Positions 11,189 through 26,086 of a DNA stretch of 56,000 nucleotides are shown here, piece by piece. Source of the DNA: Neocallimastix lanati (nom. inval.) (lineage: Eukaryota > Neocallimastigomycota > Neocallimastigomycetes > Neocallimastigales > Neocallimastigaceae); contig JACVTC010000088.1 of the NCBI GenBank assembly GCA_016946835.1, positions 211,501 to 267,500 on the forward strand. Direction: 5' to 3'. The notes beneath the pieces are model-generated. The model did not search any database and was not told where the DNA came from. It saw only the letters and a program-made list of their open reading frames with translations. The translations under genes were made by a program, and so were the position numbers. Numbering within the stretch: the stretch's first letter is position 1; the number at the start of each line of letters is the position of its first letter.

Positions 11189-11897
11189 TATTAATTATAT
11201 AAACAGTTAACATAATATAAATATTATCAAATTTAATTTAATATATTAATTTACAAATATACTATATATTTATATTAATAAGATTTTGAAGAATATAAAA
11301 AAAAATTATAATAAATATACTTTGTACTGTTTTTTTTTTTTTTTTTTAGTAAATCTTCAGTAAATTTGTTTCATACAGTACTAATTTTAAAATAAAGAAA
11401 ATATTTTTTCTTTTTTTCTTTTCTTTTCTATTCTATGTTACACATTACTTTTTTATTAAATTAAATTATTATTAATTAAATTGTTCAAAAAAAAAACAAT
11501 TTTATTATTATTAGTATTAAACATGTGAGTAAAAGCGATAAAGTTTTATTAATAATTAATTAATAGTAAAATAATAGTAAAATTATATACAAATAATAAT
11601 TTAATTATTATTTATTAAAAGTTTAAATATACATTAATTTTACATTATATCATTTTTTATTTTATAAAATTTATACATCAATATATTTTTAAATAAAAAA
11701 AATAAGAAAGGAATAATAATTTGCTTAATTATATAATTTTTTTTTCCTTTTTATTATCATTTAAATAATTTATTATAATAATTAAAATTATTATTATTTC
11801 AAAATAATAAAACTTTCCTTTTTTATATTATAACTGAACCATTCATATTCTATACAAAAAAAGCATATTCTTTCAACATATACTTTAGAAAATTAAA

Positions 11898-11931
<34 letters not shown>

Positions 11932-13664
11932 GTAAATATTATTATGAATACCCGAATAAATAAAATAAATAAATATAAAGACTATAAATACAGAAATAAA
12001 AGATATATATATATCTATTTATTTTGATATATGTTGATATATGATTTTTTGATAATAAAAAATATTTATTAATCAACATTATTAATATAGCTAATTATTT
12101 TTAATATGTTTACTTAAATATATTCACATTATTATTTAATTTTTTTTTTTTTTTTTTTTTGATTTTTCTTAATATATATATTAACATTAATTTAAATATA
12201 TTTATTTTTTGATATTTCCTTATTAATATTATTATATTTTAATAATAGTAATAATTATATAAATGTCATAATCATATAATAAAAAAAAAGATATAATTGT
12301 ATATATATAAATAAATGTCCGATATAATTATGGCATAATATATATATAATTAATTATAAAAATATAGTTAATATTTCCATTAATTAACATTAATTAATCT
12401 TTCATCTTTTACTTTTATATTATGTTTTTTAAAAAAAAAAATAATTAAAATTAAAAAATTAATAAATTAAATTTTATACTATTTAAAATATTTCTGAACT
12501 TTATTTTATATAATTTTTTTTATTGTATTTCTTTTTATTAATATGCATGTATATAACAAATTTTTTTTTTGTACTTTTAAAACAATTATATTCATCTAAA
12601 AAAAATACCTAAATAGGAAATAATTAAAAAAATTTTTTTTTTTCAATATTAATATTCTGTAATTTAATAATAGTTACATCAAATGAAGAAAAAAGTTTTT
12701 CATTAAAATTGAAAAATAATTTAGAAAAAAAATTTTTTTCAAACTATTTAAATGATCATACCAGTTTGATTATATATATATATATATTTTTATATATAAA
12801 TATATAAAAAGCATATAATATCCATATACACCTTTGAATGAAAACATATTATTAAATAATTATATAGATAATAATATATTATTTAATGCTACAATGAGAT
12901 ATTGATTTTAAAGTTATAAGTTTAATTATATATAGTAAAAATATTTAAAATAGTTATATTCATTTAGTATTTAAATGAATGCAATTATATATATATTTCA
13001 AAATTAATAGCTTTTTGTTATTGATTTTATGTTCTTAATTTCCTTTTTTTTTCTTATTGTTGATATTTTTTTATGTTATTATTATCATTATTAATATTAA
13101 TTTTTTTTTTTATTATCAATTTCAGATAATTATTAAACTAATATTAAAGTAACCACAACCACACAATTTTATCATATTATAAATATATTTTAAATATTTT
13201 TATAATATATAGATTTATCAATAGAATCAGAAAAAAGAGAAAATTATTTTTTAAATTAATAAATTATATAGATTTATTAATTTAAAAAATTATTTATTAA
13301 TTATTAAACATATAATTATTACTAAATATTATTTCAACTTTTTTTTTTTTTTTTATTATTAATATAAATAAAATTTATATTTAATATTATTTTTGACCAA
13401 ATTAAAATAAAGGATATATATTAATCTTATTTATAGTACGTAAAATTTTAATATTAAAAGTAGAAATTAATTCTATAATTTACATGAATATATAATATAT
13501 AACTTTATTAATTTGTGTTTTATATCAATAATTACAATAATATTTATATCTTAACTTTAAATATGTATATTAACATTAGAGAGTATACCAATACTGTATA
13601 TAAATAATTATAAATTTATTTTAATTATAAATAACAGAAAAAAAAGATAAAAACAATGAAACTT

Positions 13665-13704
<40 letters not shown>

Positions 13705-16082
13705 ATTTTCATAAATAGAAAATCGCATATATTAATATTTAATTTTTTTTTTTTTTTTTGTCCAATGATAGTAATAGTGATATACGGGACTTTTATGTGC
13801 AATAATTTATAAGCAGTGGGTTTTTAAAATAATGGTTATTTATTAAAATTTATTAATAATATTATAATATTCGTACAATTAAAATAATAATTCTATTTCC
13901 TAAAATTTTTTCAAGAGAGTCTTCTATTTCTAATATAAATAATTTAATCTATTTATAAGAAATAGATATTATATTAATTATATATTCTAATATATAGAAC
14001 TATATTAATTTTATATGAATTAAAGTATTATAATTATTATTATAATAATAATACATATTGAAATAAAATAAAATAAAATAAAATAAAATAATTATTATCA
14101 AAAAATATAAATTTAATATTTAATAATTATTATTAAAAATACAAATATGTTATTAAACATATTTGTTTTATATCAATAGTATGACGAAATAATTGTGTAC
14201 TAAACAAAATTCTTTATTCATATATATGTATAACTATAGTTTATTAATTTATTTTTCCTCTCCAATAAAAAAATATTTTAATTTTTTTTTCTAATTCTAA
14301 ATTTTCATTTATAAAGTTTTGAAGAGTATAAGACTTGGTATCTAATAGAACTTTATTTTCTTGATTTATATATAACAAGTTCTACCTTTTTTTTTTTTTA
14401 AATTTTAAAAAGTAGTTCCTTTTTAATAATTATAAAAAAAAAAGATGACTGGAATCTTAACCTTTTTTTTTTTTTTTTTTTTTTTTGGTTTCAATGAAAT
14501 AGGTATAGAATGGATATAGAATGGTTGTATAATTCTTCATTTTAATCAGAAGAATTAAAACAAGTATTTAATTCTTCATATTTTTCAATATCATTGTTTA
14601 ACAAAATAATAAAGATAATAATATTATTATATAAAAGTTTTTTTTTTTTTATCTTCATAAAAATATAACAACCCCAATATTTTAAGGAAGATATAAAAGT
14701 ATTTTATATATAATTCTCTATTTAATTATAAATTGATAAAATAGTCCCTTTGGTATAGAACGGTTATTCTATATAAAAAATTAAGAATTAATGTTTTTTT
14801 TTTTTTTTTTTTGGATAATATATAAGAGAATATTCTTTTTATGGTTAATCTTAATTTTTTTAGAATAACTAGACTAATAATTATTAATTAGAATCATTTT
14901 TTCTTTAACAATGGAATTCAATAAATATATTTATGCTTCTTTTTTGTTTCAAAAAAATAATTTAAAAAAAATCTTTTTTCTATTATGCCTGTTTTGATTA
15001 ATAATTTACATTAAATATCAAATATTATGCATTTATCTTATAACCAATTTATTATATTATTAAAGATAATTTATATTAGTACAGTATAAAATAAATGTAT
15101 TATATTAGCATGAATATGGAATAATTATCAAAAAAGAAGAAAAAAAATCCCCCATTATTTATAAATTTATCATAAAAATATTAGAGAACATTTCATCATT
15201 ATCACAATAAAATAAATTTTTATTAATATTATATTTCTATTATCTTTCATTATTATTTTTTTTTAGTAAATTAAAAAGAATAATTTTTAAAATAATTTAT
15301 TAGAATTAAGTGTATTTCATTATTCTTCATTTTTTTCCGAATATAGATATTTATGAAATTTTTATTCTTTTATTTTAATGGTAAAATAAATAAAATAATA
15401 TTAATTCACTTAAAAAGGGAATTCCTGACAAATTTATTTTATTGACAATTTATTTTCATATCATTATATAAATCAAAATGATTTATAAGAATTATTATTT
15501 TTAATAATAATAATAATAATAATAATTTATTATATCAAGTTTTCGAAAAAATATACACTATTAATAGTAAAATTTAGTCTTTTGGTCTAATATTTTTAAT
15601 TTAATGTAAATAAAAATTTTTGAAATTATGAACTTAATAAAACATTTTAGATACGAAAAAATGATTCTTAATCATAATTTAATTTAGAATAAAAATTTTA
15701 GTTACACAAGAACACAAATTAAACTAAATAAAAATTAAATAAAAAGAAAATTAATTTTGGTAAAAAGATGGACAAAGATTATAATCATTATTATTATATA
15801 AGATATATCTATAAAATGTTATATTAAAATATAATATAAAAGTAAATTTAAATATATTATATATTTTTAAAATATATAAATTTAAAACAATATTCAGGAA
15901 AATTTTCTGGAAAAATATATACAATGATGAATAATAATATAAACAATATAATTAATAATTTTAATTCTAATGTTTAAATAAAAGTGAAAAGAACGTAAAT
16001 AAAACAAATCAAGAGAGTATATTTAAAAAAAAATAATGCGTAACAAGATATAAAAGAAAAAAGAAAACAAAATAAAGCAAAA

Positions 16083-16158
<76 letters not shown>

Positions 16159-16368
16159 AAATAAAAAAGTAAAATTAACAAAGATATATAAAAATTAATA
16201 ATAACTAAAAAATAAACAAATAGAAATAAAAATAAAGAAAAAAAAAAGATATGGAAAAAAAAAATGAAAAAAAAAATAAGCAAGAAAAAGTATAATAAAA
16301 AGGTAATAAAAATATAAAAATAAGATAATAATCATTTAAAAAATTTGAATTACAAAATTGTAAAATAA

Positions 16369-16419
<51 letters not shown>

Positions 16420-16887
16420 AATTTCTTGCATTATTTTTTAATTAAAAAATATATATATGTAGAATAAAATTTAATAATAATAAAAATAAAAATAATAATA
16501 ATATTTAAATTATTTATTTTGTTAACTTTTTTTTATTTATTTATTTGTAATTTTCATAAATTTTATTTGTCCGTTATATATTTGTTAATATAATTTAAAC
16601 AATTTTTATTTTTTATTTTTTATTTTTATTTTATTTTTTATTTTTATTTTATTTATTATTTTTATTTTTATTTTTTACTTTTATTTTAATAATTTTTGTA
16701 TTTTTATTTGGTCTATTTATACATTCACTCATAAATAATTCTTTTTTTTTTATTTGATGTCCTTTTTTTTATATTTTATTTTTATTGTTTGTTTTATATG
16801 TTTATTTATTTTATTTATATTATTTTTTTCGTTTATTTATTAATTTTATATTTTCATTGTTATTTTTTTTATATACAATCCACTTAT
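10746..16887. other. Long AT-rich spacer without a supported gene
   Basis: Six kilobases hold A and T runs, AT arrays, a TTA array near 11890-11930, an AATAA array near 14055-14090 and an (ATA)n array at 16083-16152. Some scraps, such as 14485-14545 and 14735-14775, are slightly less AT-rich and share a tatagaatgg-like motif. I see no open frame beyond low-complexity ones and no splice-linked exons. Long translations in this interval are only homopolymer or array readings. Confidence 0.6.
16083..16152. repeat. (ATA)n trinucleotide array
   Basis: About 23 uninterrupted AAT units. The opposite strand reads as poly-isoleucine, which is not a gene. Confidence 0.9.
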
Positions 16888-17518
16888 TCATGTTTTTTTT
16901 TCTTCTTTTTTGGATGAAAGAGCATATCCTTCTCTTTTCATTCTTGGAACTAAAAATCCAAAACCATAAATCATCATAGATGCCTGAGCTATTATACCTA
17001 AAATAATACTAAGGATATTACCTTTGAAAGATATCAAATTATTAGATATAAAATAATAAACAGTATAGAGTCCAAATGGAATGTTTAACAAAATACTAAC
17101 GACAAGACCTGGATTGTATTTTCTTCCAAATATCAAAAACATTACTACATGAGAAAAAGCATTGAGGAAAGAAAAATAGGCTGTCCATAATCCAACTTGA
17201 ATACCTAAAAAATGGGATAATATACCAGAAACAGGCATTAAAATGTATACTAAATGAATATTAATCCAGAAAGAACCAACTACACTTAATGGTAAATCCC
17301 CACGTTGACTTCTCATCATGTTTCTATTAAAGAAGTCAAGAAAACCTCCTGGGAAGATATATTTTTCAAATTCATGAGTCCAATAAATAGGAGTTTGTAA
17401 CTATATTAAAAAAAGGTGGATAATTTTGATCCTTTACATATAAAAATAACAAAATAAAATTATAGAAAGCAAGAAAAGGTGTAGCTTTCATCCAATTGTT
17501 TATTAACCAAGAAAGCAT
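16888..17518 (-). CDS. HXXEE-family integral membrane protein
   Basis: Two exons, 17438-17518 and 16888-17400, give 197 residues. They are joined by a 37-nt intron in phase 0 with GTAAAG at the donor and ATATAG at the acceptor. Without the intron the frame breaks exactly between the two conserved halves. Residues 36-48 read HEFEKYIFPGGFL, the signature of the HXXEE domain, with Lys in place of the second Glu. Further family-like features are NAFSH (about 108-112) and RKYNPGL, with PFGLYTVYY after them. Hydrophobic helices lie at about 11-27, 64-90, 98-120, 126-147 and 155-178, followed by a Lys-rich C terminus. The family is known mostly from bacteria and fungi, and its function is not established. 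Tandem repeats lie directly upstream. Confidence 0.8.
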
Positions 17519-17527
17519 TTTGAATAT

Positions 17528-17671
17528 TTTTTTAATTCCTTTTTAAAGCTTAATTGATATAATATTAAAAAATATTATTTATTTTTTTAATTCCTTTTTA
17601 AAGCTTAATTGATATAATATTAAAAAATATTATTTATTTTTTTTAGTTCCTTTTTAAAGCTTAATTGATAA
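17528..17671. repeat. 55/56-bp tandem repeat, 2.6 copies, upstream of the HXXEE gene
   Basis: The unit contains taattcctttttaaagctta followed by attgatataatattaaaaaa. Its tttttaaagct core recurs at spacings of 55 and 56 bases. The array starts about 10 bases upstream of the start codon at 17518, so it occupies the 5' untranslated or promoter region. The first unit runs nearly into the start codon. Confidence 0.85.
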
Positions 17672-18356
17672 TTATAAAAAAAAAGGCCCATATATTCTCA
17701 ATATATAAAATATATACTAATAATAAATGAAAGATGTATTAAAATTAGGACTTTAAATAACAATCTATTTAAAAAATTAAATCACTATTTTAATTTTTAT
17801 TAATATTAAAATTAAGTTAATAGTTATATTTCAATTTATTTAATCTTTAATATTTATTTCATATTTTATATATATGATGCAAGTGTTTAAATAAAAATTA
17901 TATTTTAAAATTATAATGTTTATTACATTATTGAAATCTTTTGTACAAATTTGAGCATAAATAGTGGGGTTTTATAAAATAAATTAAAAACTTTATCATA
18001 ATAATTAAATATTTTATTATGAATAAATTCTTCAAGAATTATTTAAATTTGATTTATTTTTGATTTAAAAAAAAAAAAACTGTTTATATATATATTTTTG
18101 GTAGTTTATTATTAGTATTATTATTGTATAGATTTATATTTAAATACAGTTTTTTAGGTGTTATATTTAGAAAAGCCAAAAAAAATGGTTTAAAAATATT
18201 TTGGAAATTATATTAGAATTTTTATAAAAAAAAATTATTGAAAATGAATTTAAAAATTAAATCAAGTTTTATATAATCTTTTAAAATAGATTTCATTTAA
18301 TTAAAAATAATTTTCCTGAATAAATAAACAAATTTATGGTTAAAATGGTAAACATT

Positions 18357-18357
<1 letters not shown>
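17672..18357. other. AT-rich spacer
   Basis: I see no gene, no RNA and no repeat of note here apart from short A and T runs. Confidence 0.6.
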
Positions 18358-18401
<44 letters not shown>

Positions 18402-18660
18402 AAAGAATATATGTTATATACTGTAAAGAATATGTTGGAAGAGCAGATTAAATCACATACTATTATTTATTAAAACTTAAGGCCCAAAGAAGTTCTAATG
18501 TTATTGAAATAAGAAAACAAGAAGAATTTATTGCAAATTATTAATTTAGGATTAAAAAACTAATATCCATGAGTATCTAAACTTCTAGTTCTCAAAACAA
18601 CTTAATGTAAAAGATAAGCCTAGGTTTTCCATTAAATAATATTTGTATTGACTCAAAAGA
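18358..18660 (+). pseudogene. Possible BED zinc-finger (hAT-type) transposon relic
   Basis: After an A run of about 40 bases, one frame reads YCKEYVGRAD, stop, then YYLLKLKAQRSSNVIEIRKQ, then EEFIANY and FRIKKLISMS between stops. This resembles the BED finger and following region of hAT-type transposase or related proteins (Y.C..EYVGRA with a later H-like position lost). At least four TAA stops and the loss of the first cysteine pair show that it is dead. The match is by eye and the family call is tentative. Confidence 0.35.
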
Positions 18661-19228
18661 ATATTTTTAGAAGTATGAATATGGAAGGAGAAAAAGCATA
18701 AAATAAATTTAATTCTATAATTTTCAATAAAGAGAAATAAAAATATGTCAAGACTTGTAATCTAATCATATATAGAAATATTTTATCACATACATTTATT
18801 GAAAAAATGATAAAATATTGTCTTTTTTTTTTTTTTTTCAATCAATATAAATTTAAAAATATGAAATGATAGACAGTATTGTTAAGTTTTTTTATACGGT
18901 TTGAAGTTAAAAAATAATTTATTATTTAGTTTCTATTTTTAATAGGTATTAAAAATAATGGAAAAAACCTTGACCAAAATTCTAAATTAAGAATCAATTT
19001 ATAGTTTGATATATATAATACTTTAAATGGTGTTTATAATCAAAGTGATTAAATTTATTTTATATAAGTATTTTATTATAAACACACATAAAAAAAAGTT
19101 AAATGGAATATTTATTATATTAAATGTATTTTTTTTTCCATTAAAAGTAGATAATTAAATACATATATATATATAATCTAAATAAAGTGAATTAAATAAT
19201 AATTTTTTTTTTCTAATTAATAATTAAT

Positions 19229-19270
<42 letters not shown>

Positions 19271-19629
19271 TGGTACAATTATTTATTAATAGGTTAAAAT
19301 TTTTAAAATATATAAATAAATAAATAACTATAAAAAATTATGATAAAAACATAAAATAATAAAAAATATTATAAAAATAATTTAAAAGGGATTACATAAT
19401 GTTATAAAAAAAAATTTAAAAATCTGTTAATTATTTTGCTAACCAATAAATAATTATAATATATATATATATATTATTATTATTATTATTATTGTTAGAA
19501 TATGTATAAAAAATAAGCTTCAAATTGTATTGAAACATATTGTAATATATAATTAATGTATAAGCCACAATGTATTAATATAAAAGCATTTAATTTAGAA
19601 TAATTGTTAGATACTCTATATTAATAAAA
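18661..19629. other. AT-rich spacer with long T run
   Basis: It holds a T run of about 40 bases near 19230-19269 and a TTA array near 19471-19495. No gene is visible. Confidence 0.6.
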
Positions 19630-19739
19630 TTGACATAATTATAAACCATAAATTCCTGACTCTTAACAGATTAAGAGTCTCATCTGACTCTTAAAAAGAT
19701 TCTTAGCAAAAGAATATTTTGCCGGAATCAATATTATGT

Positions 19740-19770
<31 letters not shown>
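19630..19770 (+). repeat. Inverted-repeat island followed by an A tail
   Basis: The 10-bp ends ttgacataat (19630-19639) and attatgtcaa (19733-19742) are perfect inverted repeats. Inside, gactctt and aagagtc (about 19658-19680) form a hairpin, and gactctt is repeated just downstream. Immediately after the right end comes an A run of about 30 bases. The island is visibly less AT-rich than its surroundings. It could be a miniature transposon or a retroposed small RNA. I found no clear target-site duplication, so its class stays open. Confidence 0.45.
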
Positions 19771-21343
<1,573 letters not shown>

Positions 21344-21782
21344 GTGATAGTAATAATTAGCTATTATTAAGAACTTGAAATGATAAAAACGGGTATGTTG
21401 ATTTTTGAAATATTACTGGGATTTTTACCAATTTTGAAAGCATTAATAGAAGAAACAAGCAGTAATATCATATATGTATTGATTGTACTTTTTTTTTATA
21501 GGGAATTTATTTTTGCATGATTATGGTTGAAAAATTACAAAGAATATAAGGGAAATTATAAAAAAAAAATAAAAATAAAAATAAAAGTCACATAGTAATA
21601 ATACTTTAATTTATCGTTATTGTTAATATTATTATTATTATCAATTAATTAAAGAATGATAATTAATTTATAGAATACGACACAGTATAAGTGATGCTAA
21701 ATTTATTAATATATTTTATTGGAATTTTAAAATTTTATATTTTACATTAAATAACTTAATTTTAAAATATATTTATTTTTAA
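21344..21782. other. AT-rich spacer
   Basis: No gene seen. A short AAAATA-rich tract lies at about 21560-21590. Confidence 0.5.
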
Positions 21783-21905
21783 TTTCATACCATATGATAA
21801 TAAGAATTCGCTATTTTGAATGCTCTATCTATTTTAAATGGTTTATTGCATTCAAAACAAAGTAAATTTTTATGGAATTCTTTACGATCTTTTTAATGAT
21901 ATTAA
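21783..21905 (-). pseudogene. Possible LIM-domain relic
   Basis: The minus strand reads DRKEFHKNLLCFECNKPFK, then IDRAFKIANSYYH before a stop. The pattern H..-C..C-PF-...-Y resembles the middle of a LIM zinc-binding domain, where a His and Cys pair precede CxxC and a PF-type turn. One Cys position reads Leu and the second half lacks the final CxxC. There is no adjoining exon that completes it, so I treat it as a broken fragment. The assignment is by eye. Confidence 0.35.
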
Positions 21906-21923
21906 AAATAAATGTTACGATTA

Positions 21924-21961
<38 letters not shown>

Positions 21962-22182
21962 TAAATAACTGAATAAATGAATATTTTTTTTTTTATTTTT
22001 TTATTTACAATAATAAAATCTACTTTTTTTTTTTAATATATATATAGATATATTTATATTAAATTGTAGAATTATATATAAAGCATTATTATATATAAAG
22101 TTATTTGAATATGTTAAATATATTATATATTTTCTTTTTTCTATATTAATTATTTTTTTTTTTATTTTTATTTTTTTTTTTT

Positions 22183-23753
22183 TTAATTGAAATTATTATA
22201 ATCTCTAAAATTATTGTTATTATTATTTTCAAATGTATAATTTTGAACATTTGAAAACTTCATTCTATCCATTTCAGAATAATAATTATATTGAGCATTA
22301 TTTTGGGTTGTATTTTTTCTAAAATAATTTCTGTTATTTAAATTTGGATAACTGTCTTGAGATGAATAATTATGTAACTTAATATTATTTTCATTTCCAT
22401 TATCATTACAGTAATAGTCATCACTATTCTTACTTTTATTTCGACAGACACTACATGAGCAAGAACAAGTACAAGTATCTGATTCTGTTCCATTCAAACT
22501 TTCATTTCTCGAACATATTAATAATATTTGATCAATAAATATAATCATATATTGAACATTGGTAACTACTAATCTGAAATTTTCAAATGAAAAATTAATT
22601 GCTTTTAGATCAGAGTTAAATGTTACTATTTTAATGATAGCAACAATTAAATAAATTGGTAATCCGAACATACCAATAACAACAGAAACAATAATTCTAT
22701 ATTCCGATATTAATCTAAATTTCTTTAAAAATCCATATTCAGATATAGTTTTATTAAATAATTCCTTTTTTAAAACAATATACACAATAATATCGTATAT
22801 CAATGAAGCTATCACTACTAAAACCTGTAGTGCATAGTAATAATTATAATATTTATTTACATAATCATAGTTATAATCCCCTGTTTTATTATAGAGTCTT
22901 GTTGGAAATAAAAATATTTGGGAAATAGGTACAGAAAGCTTTACAATATTATATAATATACAAGACATATAAACATATTTTAATAAAGGTCCATCCTTTG
23001 CTACTGCTTTCGTCCGAATTAAAGGATACCAATCACCAACTATTTCACCAATATGCCAAAAAAAACCATTTACTTGTCTAGTCATAAACCATTTTAATGG
23101 ATTCTGCTCTGTATATAAATTATTATTTACGCAATTACCATGTGCATCCACAGCATAATAATTATTTGTTAATTCACCTAATTTTTCAACAATATCACCC
23201 ATTGTACTATAAAAAATAAATTAAAATATATTTATTTATATATATTAATAAAATTTTTCAATTTTTTAAATAATTAATACAGATATAATTATCATTATAG
23301 GTTATTTTATGTTATGTCATATTATATTAAATTATATTATATTATATTATATTATATTATATTATGGTTTTACATGTATATGTATATATATTACCGTAAG
23401 GTATAATGATATAATATGAGTCTTGTTACTGGTCTTTTAGTATTGAATTTATACATAATAAGAAGTAATAAAGTCCAATAAAAAAATTGTGACTCTATTG
23501 GTTTCAAAAATGCATAAAAAATAATTCTTACAACATCTATCTTTTGATTTAATACACCCATAGGATCATTATTTGTCTCATTTACATATTTAACATAGCA
23601 ATTAAAACTAGTACCCTTACTTGTTAACCAATCAAAAAGACCTGCGCTATCATATCTATCGGGCTCAATAAATCTATCTTTTTGTTCACATAACTGTAAA
23701 TATTGGGCCTTGGTGGCATCATTTAATGAATTAAGTTCTTGAGGTGTTAGCAT
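22183..23753 (-). CDS. Multi-pass membrane protein, expanded local family, copy 1
   Basis: Two exons, 23395-23753 and 22183-23206, are joined by a 188-nt intron that splits an Arg codon. Total 460 residues. I do not recognise the family. The start MLTPQEL is supported because the paralogue at 28680 begins at the equivalent place. A soluble head (1-85) precedes membrane segments at about 88-103, 198-220, 243-265, 290-313 and 336-352. Blocks shared with the paralogue are TMGDI or TIGDI at the splice junction, GDWYPL.RTKAVA, YGFLKKFR.ISEYRII and VQYMIIFIDQILLI. The tail is Asn/Ser/Tyr-rich with a Cys cluster (TCTCSCSCSVC). The many Tyr and hydrophobic residues suggest a membrane channel, sensor or receptor-like protein, but no function can be assigned. 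Confidence 0.8.
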
Positions 23754-24025
23754 TGTTAATATATTAATATTATATATTATTTTATTTTTATCTTTATTTT
23801 CTTCTTTTCCTTTTTTTTTTTATTTTTTTAATTTTTACTTTATATGTATATATTATTTTTATATGAATTAACTGTAATTTTGCATTTCATAAATAAATAA
23901 ATAATATAAAAAGGTTTATTTATATTATTTATGCTTGTATATATCTTTAATCAATTTTTTATTTCATTTATTTTTATTTATTTTTATTTATTTTATTTAT
24001 TTATTTACTTATTTATTTATTTTTT

Positions 24026-24062
<37 letters not shown>

Positions 24063-26083
24063 GATTTAAATTTTTTAATAAATGAAATTTTGTTTTTATA
24101 TATGAATATTTTTTTTTATTATTATATTAAATTAATATTGTATCAGACCGAATTATCCAAAAAAAAAAATTTAAAATTTTAACATTATATATATAAATGA
24201 ATTTATTGAATTGCCTATGAATATATGAATTTAACATTGTAATTATTTATATAATACTTAAATTAAATATTAATTAATTTTTAATTATTATAAAAAATAT
24301 ATATTAAATAATGATAATAATAATAAAAAGATATAAATATATGTTTAATAATTTAAAAAAAAAAAAAAAAAAAAAAGAACAGTTTAAATAAAACTTTAAA
24401 ATCATCATTATGAATATTACTGTTTTTATATATTTATTTATTTATGTATCTATGTATGTATGTATTTATTAGTAAGAAAAGAATAAATTTAAAATGAATG
24501 ATTATAATAATATTAAATTTAATCATATTTTATAATAGTAAATGTGCAATTTTAAATAATAATAAATAATAAAATAGCAAATTATAAATAATAATTATAT
24601 AAAAGTTGTATTGTTAAATAAATACAATTAGTCCCTAAATAATATATATATAATTATTTCTTCTTTTTTATATCACTCTTAGCATTGTAATTAAAAATTT
24701 TTATAATTTAATAATCTATTATTAATACACTTCAGAAAACATAACCTTTCATTTTCATTGATTATTCCTTGTGGATTTATAGTTTAAATAATATTTTATT
24801 TTATTTTATTTACATTTCTCTATATTATAATAAATAAGATTCAATTTAATCTGTCAAAATGAATATTAAAAAAGTTACAAAATATTAAATATAAATAAAT
24901 AAATAATATGTAAAAAAACTTTATTTAATAATAATGAATAAATAAATTAGACAAAAATGATATTTAATAATAAAAAAGAAAAAGAAAAAATAAAAAACAA
25001 AAAATTATAAAAATAAAAAAAAAAATGAATAATATATATAATAACCAATAATTAATAAAAACATAAATATACAAACTTTATTTAATAATATTTTAAATGG
25101 TCTACTTTTTTATTAAAAAAGATTCTAACTATATATTAAAATTAAAGATTTAATCTAATATATCATAATAATAATGACTAAATATGGGTCATTTCTTTTA
25201 AATTTATTCTAATATATTGTGTGTTTTTTATTTTTTATTATGATATATAATATCTTTATTTTCATTATTTTATCTTTATTTTCATTATTTTATCTTTATT
25301 TTTATTATTTTATCTTTATTTTCATTATATTAATTAATAAAATATTGATAAAAATTAATTTAGAAATAATTTATATATTTCTTTATTTGGAATTGTTAAA
25401 AACTTTTTTTTTTTTTTGTATTTCTCAAATTTATAGTTATAGTACAAAGGGAAACAATATAATAGAAAATCTTTTTATTAACAAATAAAAAAATAAATTA
25501 AAGATAGAAACAATTATAATAATAAAGATTGTGAAAATATTTTTCTGTTATATTAAAAAATTATTTGTTGAAAAAATATATAATACTTAAAATATAATAA
25601 TATATTAAATTTATTATATATAAAAATATATAATAAAAAATTTTAATTGCTTAAAAATTCTAATTTATTCAGTATTTTTTAAAAAAAATTTAATAAAGTT
25701 ATAATTTTTTAATTTTCATTAAATTAATTAAATTAATATCATACATATTTAAATCAAGCCTCATTCATATATATATTACAATAAAATTTTAGCAATTATT
25801 TAATAATATATTATATATTAAAAAAAATTAAAATTTCTCATCACGATTTAGAGTTTGACAAATTTTATAAACAATTACAATAAATCATTAAATTATTTAC
25901 TATTTAATATAAATTGATTGAATTTATAAAATTAATAATAATTTATATGATATAAATCGAAAAACAGAACCATTAAATTATTTGTTATTTTTATATAAAG
26001 TATTAATATTAACGAATCTATAAAATTAAATTAGTATATTACTAATAATTAAAATAGACTTCACTATTATTAATATTAGTTTT
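23754..26083. other. Spacer between the paralogous membrane-protein genes, left part
   Basis: It holds a T run near 24022-24059, an A run near 24356-24376, AAATA and TTTAT arrays, and a TCTTTATTTTCATTATTTTA repeat of about 20 bp (25252-25326). No gene is supported. Long translations here are simple T-rich readings. Confidence 0.6.
25252..25326. repeat. About 20-bp tandem repeat, four copies
   Basis: The units read tctttattttcattatttta with single changes (one tattttta variant). It is a short minisatellite in non-coding sequence. Confidence 0.75.
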
Positions 26084-26086
26084 GTC

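Noticed and set aside
13608-13802. 64-residue minus-strand open reading
   Set aside because: Mostly T- and A-run translation (poly-Phe, poly-Lys) with no family likeness.
16023-16283. 86-residue minus-strand open reading
   Set aside because: Dominated by the (ATA)n array read as poly-Ile.
18400-18660. Alternative genetic code with TAA read as Gln
   Set aside because: The housekeeping genes IFT88, RPN11 and TPX2 use TAA as their terminator and have no in-frame TAA, so the stops in the relic are mutations.
23931-24182. 83-residue plus-strand open reading
   Set aside because: TTTAT-rich simple sequence and a T run; no motif.
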